Assembly (NCBI GenBank): GCA_036563805.1
Contig: DATCLS010000016.1
Span: 1-64,000 of the forward strand
Length of the DNA stretch: 64,000 nt
From: DATCLS01 sp036563805
GTDB lineage: Bacteria > Actinomycetota > Acidimicrobiia > Acidimicrobiales > VFJN01
Direction: 5' to 3'
The notes under the pieces are model-generated. The model ran no database searches, was not told the origin of the DNA, and worked only from the letters and a program-made list of their open reading frames with translations. Shown here one piece after another: positions 7,588 to 16,384 of the stretch. Each line of letters begins with the position of its first letter. Position 1 is the first letter of the stretch. The position numbers and the translations under genes were made by a program.

Positions 7588-9687
7588 CTACCACCCGCCG
7601 GCGCCGCCCCCGCCCCCGCCCCCGGTGCTGGAGCCCCCGCCGGAGAAGCCGCCGCCCCCGCCCCCGGCCGACGAGGGCGGCGAGAAGGCCTGCGTCGCGG
7701 CCGCCGACAGCCCGTCGGCGAACCCGCCCAGTGCCCCGAAGCCTCCGGACGGCGCGGCGTCGCCCCCTCCGCCCGCCGGCACGCCGGCGGGGACCGTGAA
7801 CCATGGCGCGAACCCGCTGTCCGGCTGGGCCAGCTCGGGGAACCGGAGGCGGAGCGCGGCGGCCAGCTCGTCCGCCACCCCGAGGGCGACGGCGTAGACG
7901 AGGTAGCGCTCGTAGAGGGCGAGGTGGCCGACCGGAACGTCGTCCACCGTGGAGAAGTCGCGCAGGTAGCGGGTCAGGCCCCGGAGCTCGGCCGCCAGGC
8001 GGGCGCCGCGCGGGGTCCGCTGGCGGAGCCGGGGGACCATCAGCCCGCCCCCGATCGCGGCGGCCACCGCCACCAGGCCAAGCGGGGAGATCGGCGTGAC
8101 GCAGGCGCCGGCGACTGCCAGCACGACGACCACCGCGATCGCCAGGCGCCGGCCCAGCCGGCTGCGGGGCGCGTCGAAGCCGCTGGCCTCGTACTCGGCC
8201 GCCACCGCCGCCTTGAACCGGTCCATGAACATGGCCGCGGCGACCGGGTGCCTCGTCGCCTCGTCGGTCAGCACCTGCTGGGTGGCGGTCATCCGCTTGC
8301 GGCGGGTGAACAGTCGGTCCAGGACCATGAGCTCGTAGTCCCGCAGCTCGTGGGCCTCGTCGCCGTCGGCCGGTCGGCCCTGGACGAAGAGGACGTCGTC
8401 GCCGTCGCGGGCGATCGTGAGCCAGCCCCGCTGGGCCAGGTCGACGACCGTGGCCGTGAACGCGGTGGCGTCGACCTTGCCCCACGTGAGGAACGCGGCG
8501 ACCACGGCCGGCGACTGCTCGGGCAGCTCCCGCCAGTAGGGGCCGACCTCGCCGGCGGGCCCCGGGCCGGCCGGCGAGCGCGGGCCGCCGCCCTCGGGTG
8601 CGGGGTCGCGGCCCCACCGGCGCCAGATGAGCGCGAGCGCCCCCAGGCCGGCGGCGACGACGGCCACGGTCAGCCCGCCGGCGATGCGGCCCAACCGTGT
8701 CCGCCCCCGGTCGCGCATCTCGGCTTCGATGCCCAGGCGGGCGACGCTGATGCTGCCGCGCGCGGCGTCGTCCTCCGGTGAGGGGGGCCCGTCGAGCAGC
8801 CGCTCGCCTTCGGCGATGGCGTGGGCCAGCTCCTCGCAGCTCTCCGCCAACTCCCCGGTGGCGCCGTCGCATTCGCCCGGGATCCCCTCCTCGACCTCGC
8901 GGACGAGCTCGTCCCTGATCTCCTGCTGCTGGGTCTCCCGCCGCCGGTTGGCCTCCTCGGCCAGCGCCGCCTCCTCGGCCAGGATCTCGTCCAGCACGGG
9001 CTCGCCGCGGGGCGGGACCGTGAAGTGGGACGACGGGTAGACGGCCCGCAGCTCGACCGGCGCGCCGGCCGGGTTGTCGTCCACGGTCATCGTCACCGTG
9101 GTGCCGCGGACGTCGACGACGCCGTGCAGCGAGCCGTGCCCGAACGCCCGCAGCCCGGCGCCGTCGCCCGGAAACGTGACCGTGACCGACACGGCGTCGA
9201 CGCTCGGGAAGTCCTCGCCGACGAACTGCCAGTGGAGGTCGCCCACGTCGGGGGCCACGTCCACGGCGCCCTCGACCGTGTACGACAGCTCGAAGGTCTG
9301 GGGGCCGCACTCCGGCTCCCGGTCGGCCGCCGCGTACCAACGGATGTCGTCGAGGTCGGTGGACGCGAAGGGGCGGGGCTCCCCGCCCTCGGTGACGGCG
9401 AGGTCGGTGATCTCGTAGTCGCCCTCGGGGATCGTCCGGTAGGCGCCGTTGCAGGGGTCGACGAGTGTGATGTCGAGGGTCTCGACGACGTCCATCGACC
9501 CGTCCGGATGGACCGTCGCCCGCACGTCGAAGCCGGTGATGACGTCGGCTGCCACGGACGGCGTGGCCGCCGCCGGCTCAGCCTCCGCCAGCGCCGCGCC
9601 CCCACCGGTCACCAGGCCGACGAGCGCCGCCAGGGCGGCGAGGCCCGCCGCCCGTCCGCGTCGCACGACCCCTCCCGACCCGGCCAT
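7588..9687 (-). CDS. DUF2207-domain membrane protein with Gly-rich tail
   Basis: A 699-residue envelope protein. It has a signal peptide (ending around AALAEAEP) and an extracellular beta-rich DUF2207 domain (DVRATVHPDGSMDVVETLDI near residue 52, then YRTIPEGDYEITDLAV). A transmembrane helix lies near 335 (LTVAVVAAGLGALALIW), followed by a cytoplasmic part, two more hydrophobic helices near 520-555 and a C-terminus of Ser/Gly runs ending GGGGAGGW. That order is typical of the family, whose function is unknown. It stands alone; 150 bp separate it from the purine operon. Confidence 0.88.
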   Translation of the reverse strand: MAGSGGVVRRGRAAGLAALAALVGLVTGGGAALAEAEPAAATPSVAADVITGFDVRATVHPDGSMDVVETLDITLVDPCNGAYRTIPEGDYEITDLAVTEGGEPRPFASTDLDDIRWYAAADREPECGPQTFELSYTVEGAVDVAPDVGDLHWQFVGEDFPSVDAVSVTVTFPGDGAGLRAFGHGSLHGVVDVRGTTVTMTVDDNPAGAPVELRAVYPSSHFTVPPRGEPVLDEILAEEAALAEEANRRRETQQQEIRDELVREVEEGIPGECDGATGELAESCEELAHAIAEGERLLDGPPSPEDDAARGSISVARLGIEAEMRDRGRTRLGRIAGGLTVAVVAAGLGALALIWRRWGRDPAPEGGGPRSPAGPGPAGEVGPYWRELPEQSPAVVAAFLTWGKVDATAFTATVVDLAQRGWLTIARDGDDVLFVQGRPADGDEAHELRDYELMVLDRLFTRRKRMTATQQVLTDEATRHPVAAAMFMDRFKAAVAAEYEASGFDAPRSRLGRRLAIAVVVVLAVAGACVTPISPLGLVAVAAAIGGGLMVPRLRQRTPRGARLAAELRGLTRYLRDFSTVDDVPVGHLALYERYLVYAVALGVADELAAALRLRFPELAQPDSGFAPWFTVPAGVPAGGGGDAAPSGGFGALGGFADGLSAAATQAFSPPSSAGGGGGGFSGGGSSTGGGGGGGAGGW

Positions 9688-9815
9688 GCCCTGGGACGCT
9701 ACCGGTCACCGCTCCCCCACATATCGCGCGCGCCGCCCGGGCGCCGGCCACCCCTGGCGGGGATGGCCGGCGGCCGCAACGACCGCGACGGAGCTCGGGG
9801 CGGGGCGTTGCTGTC

Positions 9816-9846
9816 GGCTACGCCCGCGGGTCCGCGGGCGCTAGCC
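9816..9846 (-). terminator. Hairpin at the end of the purine operon
   Basis: GGCTA-C-GCCCGCGG-GT-CCGCGGGC-G-C-TAGCC forms a long GC stem with one bulge and overlaps the adenosine deaminase stop codon. There is no T-run, so Rho-independent action is uncertain. Confidence 0.5.
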
Positions 9847-10869
9847 GGGGCGGAAGGCGTCGAGCCGGGCCAGCAGCGCCGCCTTGGTCGCCTCGTCGGC
9901 GAACGAGGCCCGCACGGCCCGGCGCTGGGATTCGACCAGGTCGTCAACCCCCCAGCCGAGGTGACGGGCGGCGAGCCCGAGCTCGGACGCGAGCGTGATG
10001 CGCAGGGTCTCGGGGTCGTCGGTGTTGATCGTGAACGGCACGCCGGCCGCCGCCAGGGTGGGCAGGGGGTGGTCGTCGAGCGACGGGTAGAGGAGGTGGC
10101 AGTTCGACGTCAGGCAGACGTTGAGCGTGATGCCCTCGTCGGCCAGGCGGCGCACCAGCGACGGGTCCTCGACCGCCCGGACCCCGTGGTCGATGCGCGA
10201 CACGCCCAGCAGGTCCAATGCGTCCCGCACCCCCTCGGGCCCGGACGACTCGCCGGCGTGGGCGGTGGCCCCGAACCCCTTCGACCGGGCCAGCTCGTAG
10301 GCGGGGGCGAAGCGGGCGCAGGTCCCGGGCCCGGCCGCGGCCTCGTTGCCGTCGACCGACAGCCCGACGATGCGCGGATGGGCGAGCTTCTGCATGAGCT
10401 CGACCAGCGCCTCCGCCGCCTCGGCGGGCTGCGAGCGCAGGAGCGACGGCAGGAGCCGGCAGTCGGCGCCGCCGTCGCGGTGGGCCGCCTCGAACCCGTC
10501 GGCCACGGCGGCCAGCAGCTCGGCGACCGGCAGGCCCGACCAGTGGGTGGGGTTGACGATGACCTCGGCGTAGACCGTGCCCTGGGCCGCGGCAGCATGG
10601 GCGAACGCGGCGGCCTGGGCGGACGCCTCCTCCGGCGTGCGGACCAGCCCGCACACCCAGTCGAGCGTGGCGAGGAACTCGGAGAGGTCGGCGGTCAGGT
10701 AGATCTGGTCGGCGGGGCGCGGGAGCGGCTCGCCCGCGGCCCGGGCCAGCTCGGTGATCCGGTCCGGCGTGAAGGTCCCCTCGAGGTGGACGTGGAGCTC
10801 GACCTTGGGCAGGGCCCGGAGCACCGCGTCGGTGACCGGCGCCGGCTGGTCACTCATCGTCTCACTCAT
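9841..10869 (-). CDS. add: Adenosine deaminase
   Basis: A 342-residue zinc hydrolase that converts adenosine (or deoxyadenosine) to inosine and ammonia. All metal and catalytic motifs are intact: ELHVHLEG (zinc His pair), GATAHAGES (His and Glu), RIDHGVR and NTDDPE (Asp). The ATG at 10869 overlaps the TGA of the upstream flavoprotein gene by four bases. A second in-frame ATG lies four codons later (10857). It is last in an operon with a nucleoside ABC importer and adenine deaminase. A sibling specificity such as adenine or 6-aminodeoxyfutalosine cannot be excluded. Confidence 0.9.
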   Translation of the reverse strand: MSETMSDQPAPVTDAVLRALPKVELHVHLEGTFTPDRITELARAAGEPLPRPADQIYLTADLSEFLATLDWVCGLVRTPEEASAQAAAFAHAAAAQGTVYAEVIVNPTHWSGLPVAELLAAVADGFEAAHRDGGADCRLLPSLLRSQPAEAAEALVELMQKLAHPRIVGLSVDGNEAAAGPGTCARFAPAYELARSKGFGATAHAGESSGPEGVRDALDLLGVSRIDHGVRAVEDPSLVRRLADEGITLNVCLTSNCHLLYPSLDDHPLPTLAAAGVPFTINTDDPETLRITLASELGLAARHLGWGVDDLVESQRRAVRASFADEATKAALLARLDAFRPG

Positions 10870-12092
10870 CGTCGCCCCGCGCTCTCGCCGACCCGCTCGC
10901 CATCGGTCCCCTCGCCGTCGGCCCCGCCGGGCCCGTCGACCCCCAGCACCGACTTGCCGATCACGTCCCGGCACACCTCCACGGAGTAGGCCATCAGCCC
11001 GCCGGCCTGGGCGTTGCGGAAGTGCCGCTCGATGGGCGAGCTCTTGAGGTAGCCGGAGGCCCCGCCGGCCCGCATGGCCACGTCGGCCACCTGCCGCGCC
11101 GCCTCGTTGGCGGCGAGCTTGGCCTCGAAGGAGGCCGGCATGAACCGGGCCGGGTCGTGGTCGGCGTACCAGCTGGCGGTCTCGGCCAGGAGCCGGGCGC
11201 CCCGCAGGGCGATCCAGGCGTCGGCCACGGCGAACTGCACCCACTGCATGTGCGACAACGGGGCGCCGGTGCTGGGGAGCACCCGGCCGTTGGCGTGGTC
11301 GCGCAGGTCCCCGAGCGCCGCCTCGGCCAGTCCGATCGACAGCCACGGCAGGCCGACGGCGATCGGGTTGGCGTCGTCGCCCTGGGGCGGGCGGCACCGG
11401 CGGGGCTCGGGCAGCAGCGTGCCCGCGAACGTCAGCAGCTGGCTGCGGGTGGCCCGCAGGCCCATCGTGTCCCAGATGTCGACGGCGGTGACCGTGTCGT
11501 CGGGGTCGATGCCGAAGAACGTGGGTGCGCCGTCGACGAGGGCGTTGACCAGCAAGTGGTCGGCGATCTCGGAGCCGGACACGAAGCGCTTGGCTCCCTC
11601 GAGCGTCCAGCCCCCGTCGGTCGGCTCGGCGTTCTGCAGCGGGTTGAGGAACAGGTTGCCGCTGGTGGGCTCGGACAGGGCGTTGGCGAACCGCTTCCCG
11701 TCCCGCAGCGCGGCGGCGAACTGCTCGGCGGCCGGGGGCGGCGCCATCTGGACGAGCCCGATCGCGGCGCCCATGTGCATCAGCCAGATGCAGGCCGTCG
11801 ACGGGCAGGCCCCGGCGAGGACGCCGACCACCCGGCCGAACGTCCGCATGGACGCGCCCTCGCCACCGTGCTCGGCGGGCAGGAAAGCGGTGTCGAGGCC
11901 GCTCGCGTGGATCGCCCGCAGGTTGTCGACCGGCAGCGTGGCCGACTCCTCGAGCTCGGGGGCGCGGGCCTGGAAGTCGGGGGCCAGCGCCCGGGCGGCC
12001 TCGATCCAGTGCAGCTCGTCGGCGGGCGGGTCGAGCGGCCCGGAGGCCGTCTCTGTCGGCTCTGTCGGCGGCGCCGCAGGCGTCACGGTCAT
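10866..12092 (-). CDS. Acyl-CoA dehydrogenase-fold flavoprotein (DszC/HpaB-like)
   Basis: A 408-residue flavoprotein of the acyl-CoA dehydrogenase superfamily: N-terminal helices (EEHGGEGASMRTFG-type block near residue 75), a beta domain (FANALSEPTSGN, then EGAKRFVSGSEIADHLLV) and a C-terminal helical bundle (AGGASGYLKSSPIERHFRNA). Members of this branch are often flavin-dependent monooxygenases (DszC, HsaA) instead of fatty-acid dehydrogenases. Its place between adenine deaminase and adenosine deaminase, with ATGA overlaps on both sides, favours action on a modified purine or nucleoside side chain over beta-oxidation. That role is inference. Confidence 0.8.
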   Translation of the reverse strand: MTVTPAAPPTEPTETASGPLDPPADELHWIEAARALAPDFQARAPELEESATLPVDNLRAIHASGLDTAFLPAEHGGEGASMRTFGRVVGVLAGACPSTACIWLMHMGAAIGLVQMAPPPAAEQFAAALRDGKRFANALSEPTSGNLFLNPLQNAEPTDGGWTLEGAKRFVSGSEIADHLLVNALVDGAPTFFGIDPDDTVTAVDIWDTMGLRATRSQLLTFAGTLLPEPRRCRPPQGDDANPIAVGLPWLSIGLAEAALGDLRDHANGRVLPSTGAPLSHMQWVQFAVADAWIALRGARLLAETASWYADHDPARFMPASFEAKLAANEAARQVADVAMRAGGASGYLKSSPIERHFRNAQAGGLMAYSVEVCRDVIGKSVLGVDGPGGADGEGTDGERVGESAGRR

Positions 12093-14026
12093 CGGGGTAC
12101 CTCGGGTGTCGAAGTCGGGCGGGCGGTGGGGCGCTCCGCGGGCGCCCCGGACGAGTCGGTCCCGGGCGTGCCGCCGGCCCGGCGCTCGGTCTGCGCCGCG
12201 CAACGGCAGGGCGGCAGCGGCGTGCCCGTGCCGCCGGGGGCGAGGACCAGGTCGGCGAAGCGCTGCTCGGCGACGTCGACCAGGCCGCGCTCGGTGAGGC
12301 CGAGGTCGGGGACGCCGGTGAGCCCCACGAAGGAAAGGATCATGAACGGCGCGGCGATCTCGCAGCCGAGGCGGCGGGCCGCGGCGTTGACCTCGTGGCT
12401 CCCGGCGAGGGTCTCCTCCCACGGCCGGTCGGACATCAGCCCGGCGACCGGCAGGGGCAGCCGGGCGACGAGCTGGCCGGCGTCCACGACCACCATGCCG
12501 CCGCCGACCTCGGCCAGCGCCTCGGCGGCCACCAGCAGGTCGGCGTCGGTGGTGGCCACGGCGACCAGGTTGCCGTTGTCGCAGTTGGTCGTGCAGGCCA
12601 GGGCGCCCGAGCGCAGGCCGAAGCCGCGCACGAAGCCCACGCCGGCCTGGCCGGTCGCCCGGTGGCGGTCGATGACGGCCACCTTGGCGACGTCGATGGA
12701 CGGGTCGGGGGTCACGGCGCCGTCGACGACGGGGAGCTCGCAGTGGAAGGCCCGCTTGTAGTAGCCCTCGTACATCTCCATGGCGTGGACCCAGACCGAC
12801 GACGCGTCGGGCACGGGCGCAGCGACCCGCACGGCCCCGGCGTCGAGCCGGCCGCCGAGGTTCATCGTGGCCCGGTAGGGCTCCGGTGTGGCGTCGGTGT
12901 CCTCGAACAGGGCCTGACCGCCCCGGGCGACGAGCGTGCCGCCGACCATGACCTGGAGCGGCTCGAACGACCGCAGGTCGCCCAGCAGCTGGAGGTCGGC
13001 GAGCCGGGCGGGCGTGATCGACCCGATCAGATGGTCGACCCGGAAGTGGGCGGCGGCGTTGAGCGAGGCCATCCGGATGGCGAGCGCCGGCGCGACGCCC
13101 AGGCTCACCGCGCTGCGCACGTGGTGGTCGATGTGCCCGGTGGCCACCAGGTCGTCGACGTACTTGTCGTCGGCGCAGAAGGCGAGATGGGCGGCGACGA
13201 GCCCCAGCCGGGCCGGGTCGCCGAGGATGTCGGCGATGTAGTCGCTCATCGAGCTGGACTGCAGGGTCACGATGGCCCCCAGCCGCAGCCGCTCGACGAC
13301 CTCGTCGAACGAGGCGGCGTTGTGGTCGTCGCCCACGCCGCCCGCCAGATACGACCACAGCGGCTCGCCGGTGAGGCGGGCGGTGTGACCGGAGATCCGA
13401 CGGCCGTGCCCGAGCGCGCAGGCCATGGCCTCGGCCATCTCGTGGTCGAGCAGGAACGGGTTGGACTCGCCCAGCGAGACCGCGTCCGGCTCGCCCAGCC
13501 GCCGGAGCACCTCGGCCTGCGGGATCGAGGCGCCGGGGATCGAGAAGCCGCCCCGGCGGGGCACGTCGGACGTGACCTGGTGGAACAGCCGCAGCGGCGT
13601 CGTCGTGCCCCGGACGTGGTCGACGCCGTCGCCCCCGAGCACGTTGGCGACGCAGTCGGGGTCGTTGAAGACGGCCGTCGTGCCTTTGGGGACCACCAGC
13701 CGGGCGAGCTGCCCCGGCGTGAGCATCGTGTACTCGATGTGGATGTGGGCGTCGATGAACGTCGGCGCCACGAACAGCCCGGTGACGTCGAGCTCCTCCT
13801 CGGCGGTGAGCCGCCCCGGGGGCACGACGGCGGCGATGTGGCGGCCGTGGATCAGCACGTCGGCGGGCCGCACCTCGGCGGTGTGGACGTGCACGACCTG
13901 GCCGCCCCGGAGGGCCAGGTCGGCGGGCCGCCGCCCGCCGGCGACGTCACGCAGGACGGCGAGCTCGTCGGCCGTCGGCGCCCCGGCGCCCCGGACCGGG
14001 CTCGGCGGCGGGGACCACGCCCGCAT
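12089..14026 (-). CDS. ade: Adenine deaminase
   Basis: A 645-residue amidohydrolase-superfamily enzyme that converts adenine to hypoxanthine and ammonia. The N-terminal composite domain is followed by FIDAHIHIEYTML (metal His pair), AVFNDPDCVANVLG, HTARLTGEPLWSYL, HLAFCADDKY and the C-terminal TTNCDNGNLVAVA and VVDAGQLVARLPLPVAGLMS blocks typical of Ade. The last 45 residues form a Pro/Thr-rich extension with a CRC pair. Start and stop both sit in ATGA overlaps, with the small repeat ORF upstream and the flavoprotein downstream. Confidence 0.92.
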   Translation of the reverse strand: MRAWSPPPSPVRGAGAPTADELAVLRDVAGGRRPADLALRGGQVVHVHTAEVRPADVLIHGRHIAAVVPPGRLTAEEELDVTGLFVAPTFIDAHIHIEYTMLTPGQLARLVVPKGTTAVFNDPDCVANVLGGDGVDHVRGTTTPLRLFHQVTSDVPRRGGFSIPGASIPQAEVLRRLGEPDAVSLGESNPFLLDHEMAEAMACALGHGRRISGHTARLTGEPLWSYLAGGVGDDHNAASFDEVVERLRLGAIVTLQSSSMSDYIADILGDPARLGLVAAHLAFCADDKYVDDLVATGHIDHHVRSAVSLGVAPALAIRMASLNAAAHFRVDHLIGSITPARLADLQLLGDLRSFEPLQVMVGGTLVARGGQALFEDTDATPEPYRATMNLGGRLDAGAVRVAAPVPDASSVWVHAMEMYEGYYKRAFHCELPVVDGAVTPDPSIDVAKVAVIDRHRATGQAGVGFVRGFGLRSGALACTTNCDNGNLVAVATTDADLLVAAEALAEVGGGMVVVDAGQLVARLPLPVAGLMSDRPWEETLAGSHEVNAAARRLGCEIAAPFMILSFVGLTGVPDLGLTERGLVDVAEQRFADLVLAPGGTGTPLPPCRCAAQTERRAGGTPGTDSSGAPAERPTARPTSTPEVPR

Positions 14027-14229
14027 CAGGCCGCCGCCCCCGTCGACGCGCCGGCCCCGCCTTGGCGTCCGGCCCGGCGGTCGAGCGGGAGCCCCGGCGG
14101 CCGACGCCGGGCCACGGGCGCGGCGGCCGGTTCCGGCGGCCGGCGCCGGGCCACGGGCGCGGCGGCCGGTTGCGGCGGCCGGCGCCGGGCCACGGGCGCG
14201 GCGGCCGGCTGCGGCGGCGAGTGGGACAT
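14026..14229 (-). CDS. Tiny Pro/Ala/Arg repeat ORF inside the purine operon
   Basis: A 67-codon ORF whose ATG overlaps the permease TGA (ATGA at 14229) and whose TGA overlaps the adenine deaminase ATG (ATGA at 14026). It therefore fits the operon's overlap pattern exactly. The product is MSHS, then three tandem 13-residue units PPQPAAAPVARRR (the third has E for Q), then a Gly/Ala tail. It is strongly basic and surely disordered. I recognise no family. It may be a coupling ORF that carries ribosomes between genes, or a real small protein. Confidence 0.5.
   Translation of the reverse strand: MSHSPPQPAAAPVARRRPPQPAAAPVARRRPPEPAAAPVARRRPPGLPLDRRAGRQGGAGASTGAAA
14101..14217 (-). repeat. Three tandem 39-bp repeats
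   Basis: Three near-identical 39-bp units, each encoding 13 residues (PP[QE]PAAAPVARRR), in frame within the small ORF. Length is a multiple of three, so copy-number change would keep the frame. Confidence 0.85.
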
Positions 14230-15161
14230 CAGGCCTCCTCCTCTGCGGTCAGCCGTCCGAGCGCGGCCGGCGCCCGCACGGACGACGACCGGACGCTCAG
14301 GACGGCGAGCGTGACGACGAACGGCAGCGCCTGCAGCAGCGAGACCGGCAGGCCGATCTCGGTCGCCGACTGCGCCCGCAGGTAGAACGCCTGGAGCGAA
14401 CCGACGAGCAGGGCGGTGGGCACCAGCAGCGCGGGGCGCCAGCCGGCGACGATGACCAGCGCCAGGGCCAGCCAGCCCCGGCCGCCGACCACCTCGTCCG
14501 AGAACTCCCCCACCAGGCCGGCGGTCAGCACCGCGCCACCCAGCCCGGCCAGCGCCCCGCCGCCCACGGTGGCCGCGGTGCGGACCAGGCCGACGCGCAC
14601 GCCGCGGGCCCGTGCCGCGGCCGGCCCGTCCCCCACGGCCCGCAGGGCCAGCCCCGCGCTCGTGCGCCGGAGGAACAAGGCGACCGCGGCCGCCACCACC
14701 GGGAGCAGCCAGACGACCAGCGGCTGGGCGAACAGGAACGGGCCGAGCAGCGGGACCTCGGCCAGCCCGGGCAGCCGCACCCCCCGGTACGGCGTGAAGT
14801 CGGGCGCCTCCGGGAAGCGGGAGCGGAACAGGAACGACGCCAGGCCGGTGCCGCCGATCGTCAGGCCGAACCCGACGACGATCTCGTTGATCCGCAGGTG
14901 GACCGCCAGCACCGCGAACAGGAGCCCGGCCAGCGCCCCGCAGGCGGCGCCCACCACCAACCCGAGCCCGGGACCCGCCGCCGCGGCCCCGGCGATGCCG
15001 CCGAAGGCGCCGACCGCCATCGTGCCCTCCAGCCCGAGGTTGAGGACCCCGGCCCGCTCGGACACGAGCTCGCCGGCCGCGGCCAGGCCCAGCGGAACGG
15101 CCAAGCGTAAGCCGGTGGCCAGCACGTCCTCCCAGAAGCCGAGCTCGGCCAGGCCGCTCAC
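14229..15161 (-). CDS. Nucleoside ABC transporter permease (YufQ/BmpC-type)
   Basis: A 310-residue inner-membrane permease with about eight helices. The motifs GVLNLGLEGTMAVGAFGG and RINEIVVGFGLTIGGTGLASFLFRS identify the BPD_transp_2 family used by BmpA-type purine-nucleoside importers. The GTG at 15161 overlaps the stop of the partner permease (GTGA). It forms the membrane channel with the gene at 15158-16384. Confidence 0.9.
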   Translation of the reverse strand: MSGLAELGFWEDVLATGLRLAVPLGLAAAGELVSERAGVLNLGLEGTMAVGAFGGIAGAAAAGPGLGLVVGAACGALAGLLFAVLAVHLRINEIVVGFGLTIGGTGLASFLFRSRFPEAPDFTPYRGVRLPGLAEVPLLGPFLFAQPLVVWLLPVVAAAVALFLRRTSAGLALRAVGDGPAAARARGVRVGLVRTAATVGGGALAGLGGAVLTAGLVGEFSDEVVGGRGWLALALVIVAGWRPALLVPTALLVGSLQAFYLRAQSATEIGLPVSLLQALPFVVTLAVLSVRSSSVRAPAALGRLTAEEEA

Positions 15162-16384
15162 CGCCGCCCCCGCCAGGCCAGTGCGCCCTGCACCCCGGCC
15201 ACGCCGACGACGAGCACCCCCTGGAGCACGTAGCCGAGGGCGCGGGGCACGCCGTCGAGCTCGATCGCCTCCGCCCCGGTGACGGTCACGGCGAACACCA
15301 GGGCGAATAGCGCGGTCGGCAGCGGCCGGGAGCGCCCGAGCACGGCCACGAGCACGCCCGAGTACCCCACCCCCGCGGTCAGCCCGGTGGTCAGGCGGTG
15401 GCTCACGCCGAACAGCTGGACGGCGCCGGCCAGACCCGCCACCGCCGCCGCCACCAGGAACGCCCGGATCCGCAGGGCCTGGGGTCGTACGCCGCCGTGG
15501 GCGGCGAGCCGCGGGTTGGCGCCGACCAGGTCCACGCGGAGGCCCGACGGCGTGCGGGTCCACCACCACGTGACCGCCACGGCGACGACTACCGCCAGCA
15601 CGCCGGCGTGCACGCGCGTCCCCTCGATCAACGCCGGCAGCTCGAGCCGCGGGTCGAGGCGGGCGCCCTGGGCCGTGATCACCGCCGGGTCGGGATCCTG
15701 GAGGAACGTGTCCTGCAGCAGCCAGGTGAGGATCCCGACCGTGGCCAGGTTCACCAGCAGGGTGGTGAGGATCTCGGACACGCCCCGGCGGACCAGCAGC
15801 ACGGCCGGCCCGGCCGCCCACAGCGCGCCGCCGGCTGCGGCGGCCACCGCCCCGCCCAGCCACACGAGCGGCGCCGGCGCGCCGCCGAGCGCCTCGACGG
15901 CCAGGTAGGCGGCCACCGACCCCATCGCCATCTGGGCCTCGCCACCGACGTTGAAGACGCCGGCCCGCAGCGCCACGCACGTGCCGACGCCGATGAGCGC
16001 CAGGGGCACGGCCCGGGTGAGCGTCTCGCCCACCGCGTCGGCGTCGCCGAGCGACGACGACAGGAGCTCCTGGAACGTGGGCACCGGCTCGGCGTCGGTG
16101 GCCGCCGCCACCAGCAGGAGGAACACGCCGACCGCGGCCGCCAGCGGGACGGCCACGGTGACCGCCGTGGCCAGCGCCGCCCGGGCGTGGGCGGCCGCCC
16201 GGACGACGCTGGGGTTGGCGGCGGGATCGGTGGGCGGCCCCGTGTGCGGGTCGTCGGGCCGGCCCGCGGCGTGGCCCGCCGGCGGGCTCTCGGGCGCGGG
16301 GCCGGGCCGGCCGTCGTCGGCCTCGGGCGCGGCGGGGGTGACGGCCTCCGGTCCGCGGGGCGTGCTGGTGGCCTCGACCGTCAC
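15158..16384 (-). CDS. Nucleoside ABC transporter permease (YufP-type) with disordered N-terminus
   Basis: A 408-residue permease. The first ~70 residues are a Pro/Gly-rich cytoplasmic extension that typical family members lack. About nine helices follow, with the signature RAGVFNVGGEAQMAMGSVAA and RRGVSEILTTLLVNLATVGI of the BPD_transp_2 family. GTG 16384 overlaps the ATPase stop codon. It pairs with the 14229-15161 permease to form the nucleoside channel. Confidence 0.9.
   Translation of the reverse strand: MTVEATSTPRGPEAVTPAAPEADDGRPGPAPESPPAGHAAGRPDDPHTGPPTDPAANPSVVRAAAHARAALATAVTVAVPLAAAVGVFLLLVAAATDAEPVPTFQELLSSSLGDADAVGETLTRAVPLALIGVGTCVALRAGVFNVGGEAQMAMGSVAAYLAVEALGGAPAPLVWLGGAVAAAAGGALWAAGPAVLLVRRGVSEILTTLLVNLATVGILTWLLQDTFLQDPDPAVITAQGARLDPRLELPALIEGTRVHAGVLAVVVAVAVTWWWTRTPSGLRVDLVGANPRLAAHGGVRPQALRIRAFLVAAAVAGLAGAVQLFGVSHRLTTGLTAGVGYSGVLVAVLGRSRPLPTALFALVFAVTVTGAEAIELDGVPRALGYVLQGVLVVGVAGVQGALAWRGRR

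Noticed and set aside
14101..14217. Tandem repeats that could be mistaken for a CRISPR array
   Set aside because: Units are adjacent without spacers, GC-rich and in frame within a coding ORF; no cas gene is near.
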